Shown here: positions 52,798-61,029 of the stretch, piece by piece | Position numbering within the stretch: the stretch's first letter is position 1 | Layout of the letters: every line of letters starts with the position of its first letter | NCBI GenBank assembly: GCA_002454975.1 | Contig: DKJZ01000028.1 | Span: 34,322-95,405 of the forward strand | Direction: 5' to 3' | DNA: 61,084 bases | DNA from: Hylemonella sp. UBA6679 | GTDB taxonomy: Bacteria; Pseudomonadota; Gammaproteobacteria; Burkholderiales; Burkholderiaceae_C | Program-made: the position numbers and the translations under genes | The notes under the pieces: model-generated | What the model was told of the DNA's origin: nothing | The model's database searches: none | What the model saw: only the letters and a program-made list of their open reading frames with translations

Positions 52798-53181
52798 TCA
52801 GCGCAGGTATTTGAAGGTGCCCACACCGCTGGCCAAAAGCAGCGTGCCATCGAGCCACACCTCGCCACGGGCAAAGTACACGCTGCGACCTTTGCGCTCC
52901 ATGTAGCCCTTGGCCACCAAGGTGTTGCCCTCGCCCGTGCTCAAAAAATTGGTGGTGAGCGACAAGGTGACGTTGCGCACAGCAGGCTCACCCGGGGGGA
53001 CATACAAGCCGGCGTAACCGCACACCGCATCAAGCAAGGTACACATCAGACCGCCTTGCACACGGCCAATGCGGTTCATGTGGTGAGGCGCGGTGTCGAG
53101 CGTCATCTCGGCGTAATCGGTTTGCCAAGCTGTCAGACGAACGCCCAGCCATTGAAGAAAAGGGTTGTCTATGGCGTGCAT
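52798..53181 (-). CDS. PaaI-type acyl-CoA thioesterase
   Basis: 127 residues from the ATG at 53181. Hot-dog fold with HHMNRIGRVQGGLMCTLLDAVCGYAG (the family HGG-like region here RVQGG) and the catalytic Asp in LLDAVCG. It may free CoA from dead-end intermediates of the pathway. 20 bp ahead of the CoA-transferase gene. Confidence 0.85.
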   Translation of the reverse strand: MHAIDNPFLQWLGVRLTAWQTDYAEMTLDTAPHHMNRIGRVQGGLMCTLLDAVCGYAGLYVPPGEPAVRNVTLSLTTNFLSTGEGNTLVAKGYMERKGRSVYFARGEVWLDGTLLLASGVGTFKYLR

Positions 53182-53221
53182 GGGTCTAGGGGGCGTGCAG
53201 GCCCACGTAAGCAAAAAGGGC

Positions 53222-54016
53222 TCAAAGTATACGGGGGTCGGTGAGCGAAAAAATCTCCAGGCCACTGTGGCTGGTGGGCTGGTAGAGCTTGCACGTCAAG
53301 GGGTCATGCCCGGGGATGATGTGGTCTGGCGACTCCGCCAATTGCTCCACCAACTCATAGGCGCTGAGCATCTGGCCGGTGTCGGCCACGATGGGAAAGG
53401 GCGAGCGCTTGCGCAAGTTTTCAAGGTAGTGCGAGGCATCTGAGGCCAAGACAATCCAGCCGCGCTTGGTGTGCACCCGCACCACCTGCAAGCCACGGGT
53501 GTGCCCGCCCACCCAGTGCACGGTGATGCCTGGGCGCAACTCGTAAGCGCCATCGTGAAACGCCAGCCGCTCCTGAAAATTGGCATACACCAGGTCGCAC
53601 ACATCGGCTGGGTCGTACGCGTGGCGCATGAAAGCGTGGCGCATTTCTTTGCCAGTGGCAAAGGCCATTTCACGCTCTTGTAAATGGAACTGTGTGTTTT
53701 GCAACAGCCGCGTGTTGCCCGCATGGTCGTAATGCGCGTGGGTGATCACGGTTTCGCGGATGTCTTCCAGGCGAATACCTGCTGTGCGTAAAGACTCGAT
53801 GGGGCAACGCAAAAACGTGCGCTTGCGCTGACGCGCAGCGGCCTCGTTGAAGCCCGTATCGATCAAAATGGTTTCGTCGCCGCTGCGCACAAACCACACA
53901 AAATAATCCATGGAGGTGAGCTCGTCATGGATGTCATGGGCAATGAAATTTTCGCGGGCCTTGCGCTGCACGGTGGCATACCGCATGGCATAGGCTTCCC
54001 ACTGTTTGATGCTCAT
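53222..54016 (-). CDS. MBL-fold lactonase-like hydrolase
   Basis: 264 residues. Di-zinc site: THAHYDHAGN (HxHxDH), VGGHTRG, LASDASHY and IIPGHDPL. The layout is that of AiiA-type N-acylhomoserine lactonases. Within a catabolic operon, hydrolysis of a lactone intermediate is more likely than quorum quenching. The start overlaps the stop of the alpha/beta hydrolase gene (ATGA). Confidence 0.85.
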   Translation of the reverse strand: MSIKQWEAYAMRYATVQRKARENFIAHDIHDELTSMDYFVWFVRSGDETILIDTGFNEAAARQRKRTFLRCPIESLRTAGIRLEDIRETVITHAHYDHAGNTRLLQNTQFHLQEREMAFATGKEMRHAFMRHAYDPADVCDLVYANFQERLAFHDGAYELRPGITVHWVGGHTRGLQVVRVHTKRGWIVLASDASHYLENLRKRSPFPIVADTGQMLSAYELVEQLAESPDHIIPGHDPLTCKLYQPTSHSGLEIFSLTDPRIL

Positions 54017-55263
54017 GGCGCAGCTCCTTGTGAGGCACGGGCATGCAAAGCGGCCAGCGGCGCGCGTAAAAACGGCATGAGCCCATCGGGGTTTTCGACC
54101 ATGGGGAAATGCCCAAAGCCTGACATTTCTTGAAACTGCGCGCCCGGGATAAGTTCAGCCACACGGCGCGTGTCTGCGGGTGTGGCGGAGTAATCGTAGT
54201 CGCCCGTCAACATCCACAAAGGTGTGCGCTGGGTGTCGATGTTGGCCGCATGGTGGCGCGCATCGAACTGGTCGCTGTAAAAGGCCAGGTCACCGTCGTA
54301 CACGCTGGGGGCTGACTGCGAGTAAATCCAGGTGGCGTGGTCGCGCCCACTCGCAGGGCTGTTGGGGCTGAGCAGCGCCCCGACCCAGGCTGCGCTGAGG
54401 CGCCCACCGTGCACTTGCGCGTGGTTCAAATAAGGAGAGCGCCTGCCGGGCGAGTGAAACGGCGTTTCGAGCAACACAGCCCCGACAAAACGGTCAGCGT
54501 GGCGCGCCAACAAAGGCAGGCTGATGGCCGAGCCCATGGAGCAACCCATGAGGGTCACACGCTCAAGCTGCATGGCATCCAGGTAACGCAACACCCAAGC
54601 GATGTACTGCTCTTGGTCGAGCTGCCAGGTCCAATTGGGCTGGCCCACTGGCAAGGGCGAGCGACCATGCCCAGGCACATCAAACGCCAACATGTGCCAG
54701 GCCTGGCGCAGCTCTGCTTGGGCCATCAGGCCGTGCCATTGGCGCGCGTCTGAACCGGCGGTGTGCAACATCAACAAAGCTGGTTGGGTCGCATCGCCGC
54801 ATGATTCGCTGTACGCCCAGGTGTCGGGGTCTTGTTGCAGTTGCAGGTAGCGACCTTGCAGATGCGCCAAAGCATCAAAGTAGCGCGGCTGCTCAGCTGG
54901 GGGGTCTGAAGGGTCCGTGCTGCGCATGGCTTGGAGCAAACGCTCCAGCAGGGGCAAGGCTTGGGCCCAGTGCAGCTCGTCGCCTTGTATGCCAAACCCA
55001 GGCACTTCGCGGCGCAAGGCACCAAACGACTGGTAACCCACCGCTGGCCGCGCACTCAGTGCCTGCGCCCAAATGTCTGCGCTGGCAGCGCACGCCACCT
55101 CGCTGCCAGCAGCGCGCGCGGGCAGCAGCCTGAGGGTTTGAGGCGCAGCACCCTGCGCTTGAAGAATGAAAGACACGCCCACCGGGCAGGCAGCCATGTC
55201 GGCCAACACCGCGGGGGCAAGCTTGGCGCGCTCAAAAGCGGCTTGCAGCTGTTGAAGATTCAT
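54013..55263 (-). CDS. Alpha/beta hydrolase with a 135-residue N-terminal extension
   Basis: 416 residues from the ATG at 55263. The C-terminal part (about 150-410) is an alpha/beta hydrolase: LLMLHTAGSDARQWHGL (oxyanion), nucleophile in LMGCSMGSAI, acid in TGDYDYSATP, His in FGHFPMVE. The N-terminal 135 residues (LQQLQAAFERAKLAPAVLAD; ADIWAQALSARPAVGYQSFG) form a separate helical domain that recalls sterol-carrier-like or lid domains; I cannot name it. It may cleave an ester or a C-C bond of the imported substrate. Confidence 0.85.
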   Translation of the reverse strand: MNLQQLQAAFERAKLAPAVLADMAACPVGVSFILQAQGAAPQTLRLLPARAAGSEVACAASADIWAQALSARPAVGYQSFGALRREVPGFGIQGDELHWAQALPLLERLLQAMRSTDPSDPPAEQPRYFDALAHLQGRYLQLQQDPDTWAYSESCGDATQPALLMLHTAGSDARQWHGLMAQAELRQAWHMLAFDVPGHGRSPLPVGQPNWTWQLDQEQYIAWVLRYLDAMQLERVTLMGCSMGSAISLPLLARHADRFVGAVLLETPFHSPGRRSPYLNHAQVHGGRLSAAWVGALLSPNSPASGRDHATWIYSQSAPSVYDGDLAFYSDQFDARHHAANIDTQRTPLWMLTGDYDYSATPADTRRVAELIPGAQFQEMSGFGHFPMVENPDGLMPFLRAPLAALHARASQGAAP

Positions 55264-55321
55264 CGAGTACCTTCCGTGTGGTGCCGCATGCCCTGCCTGT
55301 GCAAAGCATGGCTGGCATCGA

Positions 55322-56035
55322 TCAGATGCCGAGGTAAGCCTCTCGGATGCGGCTGTCGTTGAGCAGGGTTTGCGCCGAGCCCTCCAACACCACATCGCCG
55401 CTTTGCAGCACAAACGCATGCTGCGCCACAGACAGCGCGAGCTTGGTGTTTTGCTCCACCAACAACATGGTCACACCGGTTTGGTGTATGGCCACCAGCG
55501 CGTCGTGCAGCTCTTGCACAATCTTGGGCGCCAAGCCGTGGCTGGGCTCGTCCAAAAGCAACAAGCTGGGCTTGCCCATCAAGGCGCGACCAATGGCCAC
55601 CATTTGCTGCTCGCCGCCTGACAAGGTGCCCGCCAGTTGGCGACGACGCTCAGCCAAGCGCGGAAACTGCACAAAGATGCTGTCCATGGTGCTGCGCAGC
55701 TCTTGCATGTGCGCGCGCCGGTGGTAGCCACCGAGCATCAGGTTTTCTTCCACCGACATGGTGGGAAACACATGGCGACCTTCGGGCACGTGCGAAATAC
55801 CGCGCGACGGAATCTGGTGCGCTTGCAAGGCCAGCAGGTTGTCGCCCTGAAAAAGAATCTCACCCGAGGTGCGTGGCAACAAGCCCGAGATGGCGCGCAG
55901 CAAGGTGCTTTTACCTGCGGTGTTGGCACCAATCACCGCCACAAAGGCACCGGCGTCCACACGCAGGTTCACACCGTGCAGCACTTCGGCGCCGTCATAG
56001 GCAGCGCGCAAATTTCGAATATCGAGCAGGCTCAT
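55322..56035 (-). CDS. livF: Branched-chain-type ABC transporter ATP-binding protein LivF
   Basis: 237 residues. Walker A GANTAGKST (usually GANGAGKST; Gly to Thr at one place), signature LSGGEQQMVAIGRAL, Walker B LLLLDEPSHGLAP. HAAT-family ATPase. The start overlaps the livG stop (ATGA). Confidence 0.93.
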   Translation of the reverse strand: MSLLDIRNLRAAYDGAEVLHGVNLRVDAGAFVAVIGANTAGKSTLLRAISGLLPRTSGEILFQGDNLLALQAHQIPSRGISHVPEGRHVFPTMSVEENLMLGGYHRRAHMQELRSTMDSIFVQFPRLAERRRQLAGTLSGGEQQMVAIGRALMGKPSLLLLDEPSHGLAPKIVQELHDALVAIHQTGVTMLLVEQNTKLALSVAQHAFVLQSGDVVLEGSAQTLLNDSRIREAYLGI

Positions 56036-56775
56036 GCGTGCACCCCTGCTTCCATGTCGTTGCCCAAATAAGCCGCAATCACGTCTTGGTTGCGGCTGAT
56101 GTCTTGCGGTGTGCCTTCAGCAATTTTTTGGCCAAAGCTCAGCACAAAAATTCGCTCGCACAAATTCATGATGGCGCGCATGTGGTGCTCAATGACGATG
56201 AAGGTCAGGCCTTCCTCGTTGCGCAGTTTGCGGATCAGCGCCAAGATTTGGTCCATCTCGCTGTGGTTCAAAGCAGCCATCACCTCGTCGAGCAACACCA
56301 GCTTGGGCTGGGTGCACAGGGCGCGGGCCATTTCCACCAAGGCCTTTTCAGGAAAGGTCAAATCGGCGGCGCGCTTATCAGCAATGTGCGCCATGCCTAC
56401 CTTGGCCAGGTTTTCGCAGGCAAAGTCGCGCGCATCGTTCAAAGACAAGCGCAACAAGCCACCGGTGAGCACGTTGTCGAGCACCGTCATCTCTGGGAAC
56501 AAGGCCACGTTCTGAAAGGTTTTGACCATGCCCAGGCGTGCAATGTTGTGCGGCTTTTGGCCGGTGATGCGCTCGCCCGCCAAGTAGATCTCGCCAGCAC
56601 TGGGCTTGACCAGCCCCATCAACAAATTGAACAGCGTGGTTTTACCCGCGCCATTGGGGCCGATCAGGCCAATGAGCTCGCCTTGCTGCACGCTGAGCTG
56701 CAAGTTGTTCACGGCCACCAGACCACCGAAACGGCGCGTCAAATTCTCAACGCGCAAGAGAGGAGTTGTGTTCAT
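56032..56775 (-). CDS. livG: Branched-chain-type ABC transporter ATP-binding protein LivG
   Basis: 247 residues. Walker A GPNGAGKTT, signature here LTFPEKALVEMARAL (the LSGGQ is replaced by LTFPEK, unusual), Walker B LVLLDEVMAALNH, H-loop IVIEHHMRAI. The changed signature and the DEVMAALN in place of DEPxAGLN mark a variant seen in some HAAT ATPases. One bp between livM and this gene. Confidence 0.9.
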   Translation of the reverse strand: MNTTPLLRVENLTRRFGGLVAVNNLQLSVQQGELIGLIGPNGAGKTTLFNLLMGLVKPSAGEIYLAGERITGQKPHNIARLGMVKTFQNVALFPEMTVLDNVLTGGLLRLSLNDARDFACENLAKVGMAHIADKRAADLTFPEKALVEMARALCTQPKLVLLDEVMAALNHSEMDQILALIRKLRNEEGLTFIVIEHHMRAIMNLCERIFVLSFGQKIAEGTPQDISRNQDVIAAYLGNDMEAGVHA

Positions 56776-56776
56776 G

Positions 56777-57739
56777 TCAGGCGATTTTTTTCACAAGCCG
56801 CAGGTACAGGGCTTGCAGGCCGCGGGGTTCGAGAAGAATGATCAGGATGAGGATCAAGCCAAAGGCCAGTTGAGACACACCTGCGCCCACACCCGACAAG
56901 GTTGCGTTGAACACTTCCTCAAGCGGCAGCAAGAAAGCCGCGCCGATGATCGGGCCAGCCACCGTGCCTATGCCACCAATGATGCAAATCAGCGCCACGC
57001 GCACCGAGATGCTCACCAGTGAAAACACCGAGTCGGGGTCGAAGAAGAAATTGAACTGCGCATACAACACACCACAGCCGCCCATGAGGGCTGCAGAAAT
57101 GGTGGCCGCCAACATTTTGGTGCGTGCGGTGTGAATGCCAATGACCTCGGCTGAATCAACGTTGGCCTTCACGGCGCGCAACTCAAAACCCAGCCTGGAG
57201 TTGCTGATCTTCCAGTACACCGCGGTACACACCACCAAAGCACCCAACATCACATACAAGTAAGGCCTGGCCGATGCAAACTGCATGAGGGCAATGCCAG
57301 CATCGGGCACCAAGGGCACCGAAATACCCACCGGCCCGCCGGTGACTGAGGTCCAGGTGTTGCCAATGGAGCGCAACACCTCGGCAAAGGCCAAGGTGGC
57401 CAAAGCAAAGTAGTGGCCCTTGAGGCGCATGGTGGGCAAACTCAAGAGCGCACCTGCCGCACCGGCCACCACCATGCCTGCGGCAATGCCCAGCCAGGGC
57501 GACAAGCCATAGCGCACCAAGAGAATGGTGGAGGTATACGCCCCCAAACCAAAGAAGGCTGCGTGCCCCAGAGAAATTTGGTTGGCCAAGCCACCCACAA
57601 TGTTCCAGGCTTGGGCCATGGCTGCAAACAGCAGCATCAGGGTCAACACCCTGAGCATGTAGCCGTTTTCTGAAAGCATCCAGGGGACAACGCAAACGGC
57701 AGCCAGAGCAGCCACCAACAAATAGGCGTTACGTTTCAT
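56777..57739 (-). CDS. livM: Branched-chain-type ABC transporter permease LivM
   Basis: 320 residues from the ATG at 57739, which overlaps the livH stop (ATGA). About eight to nine helices; NQISLGHAAFFGLGAYTS and GGIGTVAGPIIGAAFLLPLEE are family marks. The open frame to 58165 is a shadow. Confidence 0.93.
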   Translation of the reverse strand: MKRNAYLLVAALAAVCVVPWMLSENGYMLRVLTLMLLFAAMAQAWNIVGGLANQISLGHAAFFGLGAYTSTILLVRYGLSPWLGIAAGMVVAGAAGALLSLPTMRLKGHYFALATLAFAEVLRSIGNTWTSVTGGPVGISVPLVPDAGIALMQFASARPYLYVMLGALVVCTAVYWKISNSRLGFELRAVKANVDSAEVIGIHTARTKMLAATISAALMGGCGVLYAQFNFFFDPDSVFSLVSISVRVALICIIGGIGTVAGPIIGAAFLLPLEEVFNATLSGVGAGVSQLAFGLILILIILLEPRGLQALYLRLVKKIA

Positions 57740-58596
57740 GACTTCCAGCGCAGAAGACCTTCTGGACGCAGTGCCAAGGTCAAGATAAAGACGATAAACA
57801 GCACCAGGTTCTGGAGTTGCAGCGGCAGGTACAGCCCGGAGATGGACTGAATCACGCCCACAGCCAAACCACCCACCACAGCACCCAGCACATTGCCCAG
57901 CCCGCCCAGCACCACCACGGTGAACATCAGCACACCAAACTGCTCGCCAGCTGCTGGCGACACGGTCATGTACGGCAAGATGATGGCCCCGCCAAAAGCC
58001 GTCAGCCCCACGCCCAGGCCCACGGCAAGCCGGTAAACCTGGTCGGGGTTGATGCCCATGAGCTTGGCCGCCATCGGGTCTTGGGCGGTGCTGCGCACAG
58101 CCCTGCCCCACCAGGTGCGGGTCAGCACCCACCAGATGCTGACACCGGCCACCACCGAGCAACAAAAAGCAATGCCGTAGGGCATGCTGATGATCAAACC
58201 AAAGACCTCGATGGCCTCGTTTTGATACCAGGTTTGCACCGAACGAAACTGCGAGCCAAAGGCAATCAACGCGAGGTTTTCAATGACGATCAAAATACCC
58301 ACCGTCAAGAAAATCTGGGCCACCTCCGGCGCTTTGAGCACCGGGCGAATCAGCCACTGCTGAATCAGGTAGCCCAGGCAGAACACCACGCCAAACGCCA
58401 GCAAAGAACCGAGCAGCGGATCCAAGCCCAGTTTGCTCCAGGCGAAGTAGGCCACGTACATCCCGACCATCAAAAACTGCGCTTGCGCGAAGTTGACGAT
58501 CGAGACCACGCCAAACACCAACGTCAGCCCGATGGAGATGACTGCATACACCCCGCCGAGCATCAGCCCGTCGAGGATGGCTTGTAAAAGCGCCAT
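57736..58596 (-). CDS. livH: Branched-chain-type ABC transporter permease LivH
   Basis: 286 residues, about eight helices. LMLGGVYAVISIGLTLVFGV, NFAQAQFLMVGMYVAYFAW and LGGLGNVLGAVVGGLAVGV fit the LivH family. It starts 9 bp after the receptor gene. Confidence 0.93.
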   Translation of the reverse strand: MALLQAILDGLMLGGVYAVISIGLTLVFGVVSIVNFAQAQFLMVGMYVAYFAWSKLGLDPLLGSLLAFGVVFCLGYLIQQWLIRPVLKAPEVAQIFLTVGILIVIENLALIAFGSQFRSVQTWYQNEAIEVFGLIISMPYGIAFCCSVVAGVSIWWVLTRTWWGRAVRSTAQDPMAAKLMGINPDQVYRLAVGLGVGLTAFGGAIILPYMTVSPAAGEQFGVLMFTVVVLGGLGNVLGAVVGGLAVGVIQSISGLYLPLQLQNLVLFIVFILTLALRPEGLLRWKS

Positions 58597-58605
58597 TGGA
58601 AATCC

Positions 58606-59826
58606 TCAGACGTTGCGGGTAATCAGCTTGCCTTTGGCGAATTTCTGCGGCCAGACGGTGACCAGCTCTTTGTTCTGCCACTGCACCATGACGGGCTCGG
58701 CAAACACGTTCAGACCCGTCTCGTCGAACTTGACCTGACCGTTGGTCATGGTCTTGGCCCAACCCTGGGTGAAGGTGGTGCTGCGCAGCGCGGCAGAAAT
58801 ATCTTCAGGCTTGGCCGACTTGGCGCCGTTGATGGCTTGGATGAGCACATCCATGGCCACGGCGTGCTCTTGCGCCTCGTGCACCATGAAGGCTTTGTAA
58901 CGCTTGCGATAGCGCTCGGTGGCCTCGGTGTCGAGGTCGTAGTTGGCCGAGCAAATCGACAGCACGCCGTCGGAGTACTCACCCAAAGCCTGGGCAAAGT
59001 CGGGAATCACATAACCGGCCGAGCCGCCCACGATGGGCATGTTGATGCGCTGCTGGCGCAAGGCGCGCACGATCAGCAAGCTGTCGTTGAGGTAAGAGAC
59101 CGGGAACACCATTTGCGCTCTGGAGGCGCGCAGCTTGTTGATGAGCGGCGTGACATCGGTGATGCCCAGGGGATACGCCTCGTCCATCACGATCTCAGCG
59201 CCAGCTGCCTTGGCCGCAGCGCGCAGGCCATTGGCTGTGGAGGTGCCGTAAGCGGTGTCCTCAAACATGATGGCGATTTTGTTGACCTTCTCGCTGCCGC
59301 CCGCGAGTTCAACCGCGTAGTTGAACTGCGCCCGGCCGATCACGCTGCCTTTGGAGGTGACTTGGAACACGTTTTTGAAGCCGCGACCGGTGATTTGGTC
59401 GGAGTAAGACATGGTGAGCAGCGGCACGCGGCGGCGCTCGGTCACCTCTTGAATGGCCAGGGTGAGCGAGGAGGCAAAGGCGCCCAAAATCGCGCAGCAG
59501 TCGTTCTCACCAATCATGCGCTGGGCCACGGTGGCTGCGTTGGCTGGTGCGGACGTGGAGTCGGCCACCACCAAATTGATCTTGGCACCACCCAAAGCCT
59601 TGAGGCCACCAGAGGCATTGAGTTCGTCGACCACCAGCTCAATGCCCTGGCGGGAATTGATACCGAACTGCGCGTTGGCACCCGACAGGGGCAGGATCAC
59701 GCCCACGTTGATGGGCTTGGACTGCGCCAGCGTTGAGAGGGGAAACGCACTGGCCAAACCCGCAGCAGCCAGTCCTTTGAGGGCTTGGCGGCGATCAGGC
59801 AAATTTTTGCTATGGATGTCACGCAT
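58606..59826 (-). CDS. LivK-type periplasmic receptor of the Liv transporter
   Basis: 406 residues. The N-terminus LPDRRQALKGLAAAGLASAF is a likely twin-arginine signal. Type I binding protein: INVGVILPLSGANAQFGINS, INLVVADSTSAPANAATVAQ and FEDTAYGTSTANGLRAAAKA. Receptors of this class in such loci bind amides, aromatic acids or amino acids; the ligand here is not readable. First gene of the long minus-strand operon, with a clear promoter. Confidence 0.92.
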   Translation of the reverse strand: MRDIHSKNLPDRRQALKGLAAAGLASAFPLSTLAQSKPINVGVILPLSGANAQFGINSRQGIELVVDELNASGGLKALGGAKINLVVADSTSAPANAATVAQRMIGENDCCAILGAFASSLTLAIQEVTERRRVPLLTMSYSDQITGRGFKNVFQVTSKGSVIGRAQFNYAVELAGGSEKVNKIAIMFEDTAYGTSTANGLRAAAKAAGAEIVMDEAYPLGITDVTPLINKLRASRAQMVFPVSYLNDSLLIVRALRQQRINMPIVGGSAGYVIPDFAQALGEYSDGVLSICSANYDLDTEATERYRKRYKAFMVHEAQEHAVAMDVLIQAINGAKSAKPEDISAALRSTTFTQGWAKTMTNGQVKFDETGLNVFAEPVMVQWQNKELVTVWPQKFAKGKLITRNV

Positions 59827-59859
59827 GTTTGTCTCCTACTGTGGTTATTGGTGAGACAA

Positions 59860-59888
59860 ATTATGGGTACGCCCTACTTGTAAGTCAA
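59860..59888 (-). promoter_or_regulatory. Sigma-70 promoter of the livK operon
   Basis: On the minus strand TTGACT (59888-59883), exactly 17 bp, CATAAT (59865-59860). Transcription should start near 59852, about 26 bases before the start codon. Confidence 0.8.
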
Positions 59889-59890
59889 TA

Positions 59891-59923
59891 GGATTGCAAG
59901 ATTGTCTGACAATATTGCAATCC
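59891..59923. promoter_or_regulatory. Palindromic GntR-type operator upstream of the livK promoter
   Basis: A 33-bp palindrome with a single mismatched pair: arms GGATTGCAA and TTGCAATCC outside, ATTGTC-T-GACAAT (59901-59913) in the middle. The inner 13 bp match the site in the CMD promoter at 12 of 13. ATTGTC-N-GACAAT is the usual kind of site for FadR/FCD GntR proteins. It sits 2 bp upstream of the -35. Confidence 0.78.
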
Positions 59924-59970
59924 AGGGTTTTTCCTGTTGTGCAGATGCAAAGCGCGCAAGCGTGATGCCG

Positions 59971-60312
59971 CTAACGCAAGCGGCGGCTCTTGCGCGTGCG
60001 CTCAAAAAAATCGTCAGGCTTGGTTTTTACCCATCGCAAAAACACAGCCAGCTCGGCGTGCTGGCGCAAAGCCTCAACGTGCTGGTACTGACGGGCCAAT
60101 TCGGTCTCAGTCAGCAAAGCGTGAATTTGACGGTGGCATATGCGATGCAGCCACACGGTCTGCACCCCGCCGTGCGATTTCGGAATGAGGTGATGCGCAT
60201 CGCGCTGCGCGGGCGGAATAGCGCGCTCGCACAAAGGGCACACCACATCGTCTTGCGCGCGCCACAAAGGCACGGCTTCTAAAGCCTGCTGTCGTTTGAT
60301 GCGGCCTTTCAT
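59971..60312 (-). CDS. HNH endonuclease family protein
   Basis: 113 residues. A zinc-ribbon HNH: VCPLCERAIP, AHHLIPKSHGG, then WLHRICHRQIHALL. The His-Asn-His core is AHHLIPKSHGGVQTVWLHRICH. It is followed by a basic C-terminus (FFERTRKSRRLR). The start overlaps the SRAP gene stop (ATGA), so the two are translated together. Substrate unknown; may act on damaged DNA given its partner. Confidence 0.88.
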   Translation of the reverse strand: MKGRIKRQQALEAVPLWRAQDDVVCPLCERAIPPAQRDAHHLIPKSHGGVQTVWLHRICHRQIHALLTETELARQYQHVEALRQHAELAVFLRWVKTKPDDFFERTRKSRRLR

Positions 60313-61016
60313 CGGGTGCTGATAGGGTTAGGGGTAGGGTTAGGGGTAGGGTTAGCGGTAGGGTTGATGGTGGGGTTGATGGTGGGCCTGGGCGCTGGCG
60401 CACTGACCAACCCAGGCATGCGCGACCACGTCATCATTTCAGCGGCTTTGTGCGGGTCTGCACTGAGCCACTCGTCATACCGATCGGTGGGAACGATGGC
60501 GGGTGTGCGCTTTTCATCACCCGACTTATGGAATTGATACATCACCGGATGCTCATCCGCATTGACGGTGAGCATCGAAAAGCTCACCACCAACTCGCCC
60601 GTGGCAGGGTCTGTCCACCTGTCCCACAGGCAAGCAATCGCAAAGGGCTCACCACTGAGCAGGCCAATGCGCCATCGCACGGCTTTGCCTGTGACGTAAC
60701 TAGGTTCGTAAAAGTTGTCGACCAGCACCAGGCCATAGTGACGCTGCCGCCAAGCCGTGCGGTAGCTGGGTTTTTCTGCGGCGGTTTCACTGCGCGCGTT
60801 GTAGGTGTGACGTGCAATCTTGCTGTCTTTGGCCCAGGCAGGAATCAAGCCGAAGCGGGCCAGACCACACGCCACACGCTGGGTCTGGTGGCTCTTGACC
60901 ACGATGGGCGAAGCGAACCCAGGGTAAGACTCTGGTGGGTAGCCAGCAGGCAGTTCAACGCCGAAACGTTGCTTGGTCCAGGCGGTGTTTTGCGTTGGCG
61001 TGAAGTTGGTGCACAC
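60309..61016 (-). CDS. SRAP (YedK/HMCES) family protein with repeat tail
   Basis: 235 residues from a GTG at 61016, giving MCTNF: the catalytic Cys2 that crosslinks to abasic sites. Further SRAP residues are NARSET (Asn) and LTVNADEHPVMYQFHKSGDEKRTPAIV (active-site His). SRAP proteins shield abasic sites in single-stranded DNA. The C-terminus is a run of NPT-x units (PTINPTINPTANPTPNPTP) coded by a GGGTTAG-like repeat. Confidence 0.9.
   Translation of the reverse strand: MCTNFTPTQNTAWTKQRFGVELPAGYPPESYPGFASPIVVKSHQTQRVACGLARFGLIPAWAKDSKIARHTYNARSETAAEKPSYRTAWRQRHYGLVLVDNFYEPSYVTGKAVRWRIGLLSGEPFAIACLWDRWTDPATGELVVSFSMLTVNADEHPVMYQFHKSGDEKRTPAIVPTDRYDEWLSADPHKAAEMMTWSRMPGLVSAPAPRPTINPTINPTANPTPNPTPNPISTR
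60323..60387. repeat. Short tandem repeat, telomere-like, in the SRAP gene end
   Basis: Plus strand reads GGGTTAGGGGTA twice, then GGGTTAGCGGTA, then GGGTTGATGGTG twice: a 12-bp unit with drift. It codes the NPT-x tail. Such a G-rich strand can form a G-quadruplex, and copy number may vary. Confidence 0.85.
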
Positions 61017-61029
61017 GAGGGCAGTTTAT

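Noticed and set aside
60323..60387. Possible CRISPR or replication origin iterons
   Set aside because: The 12-bp units have no spacers, are in frame within the SRAP gene and code a regular peptide repeat; no AT-rich unwinding region or DnaA boxes seen.
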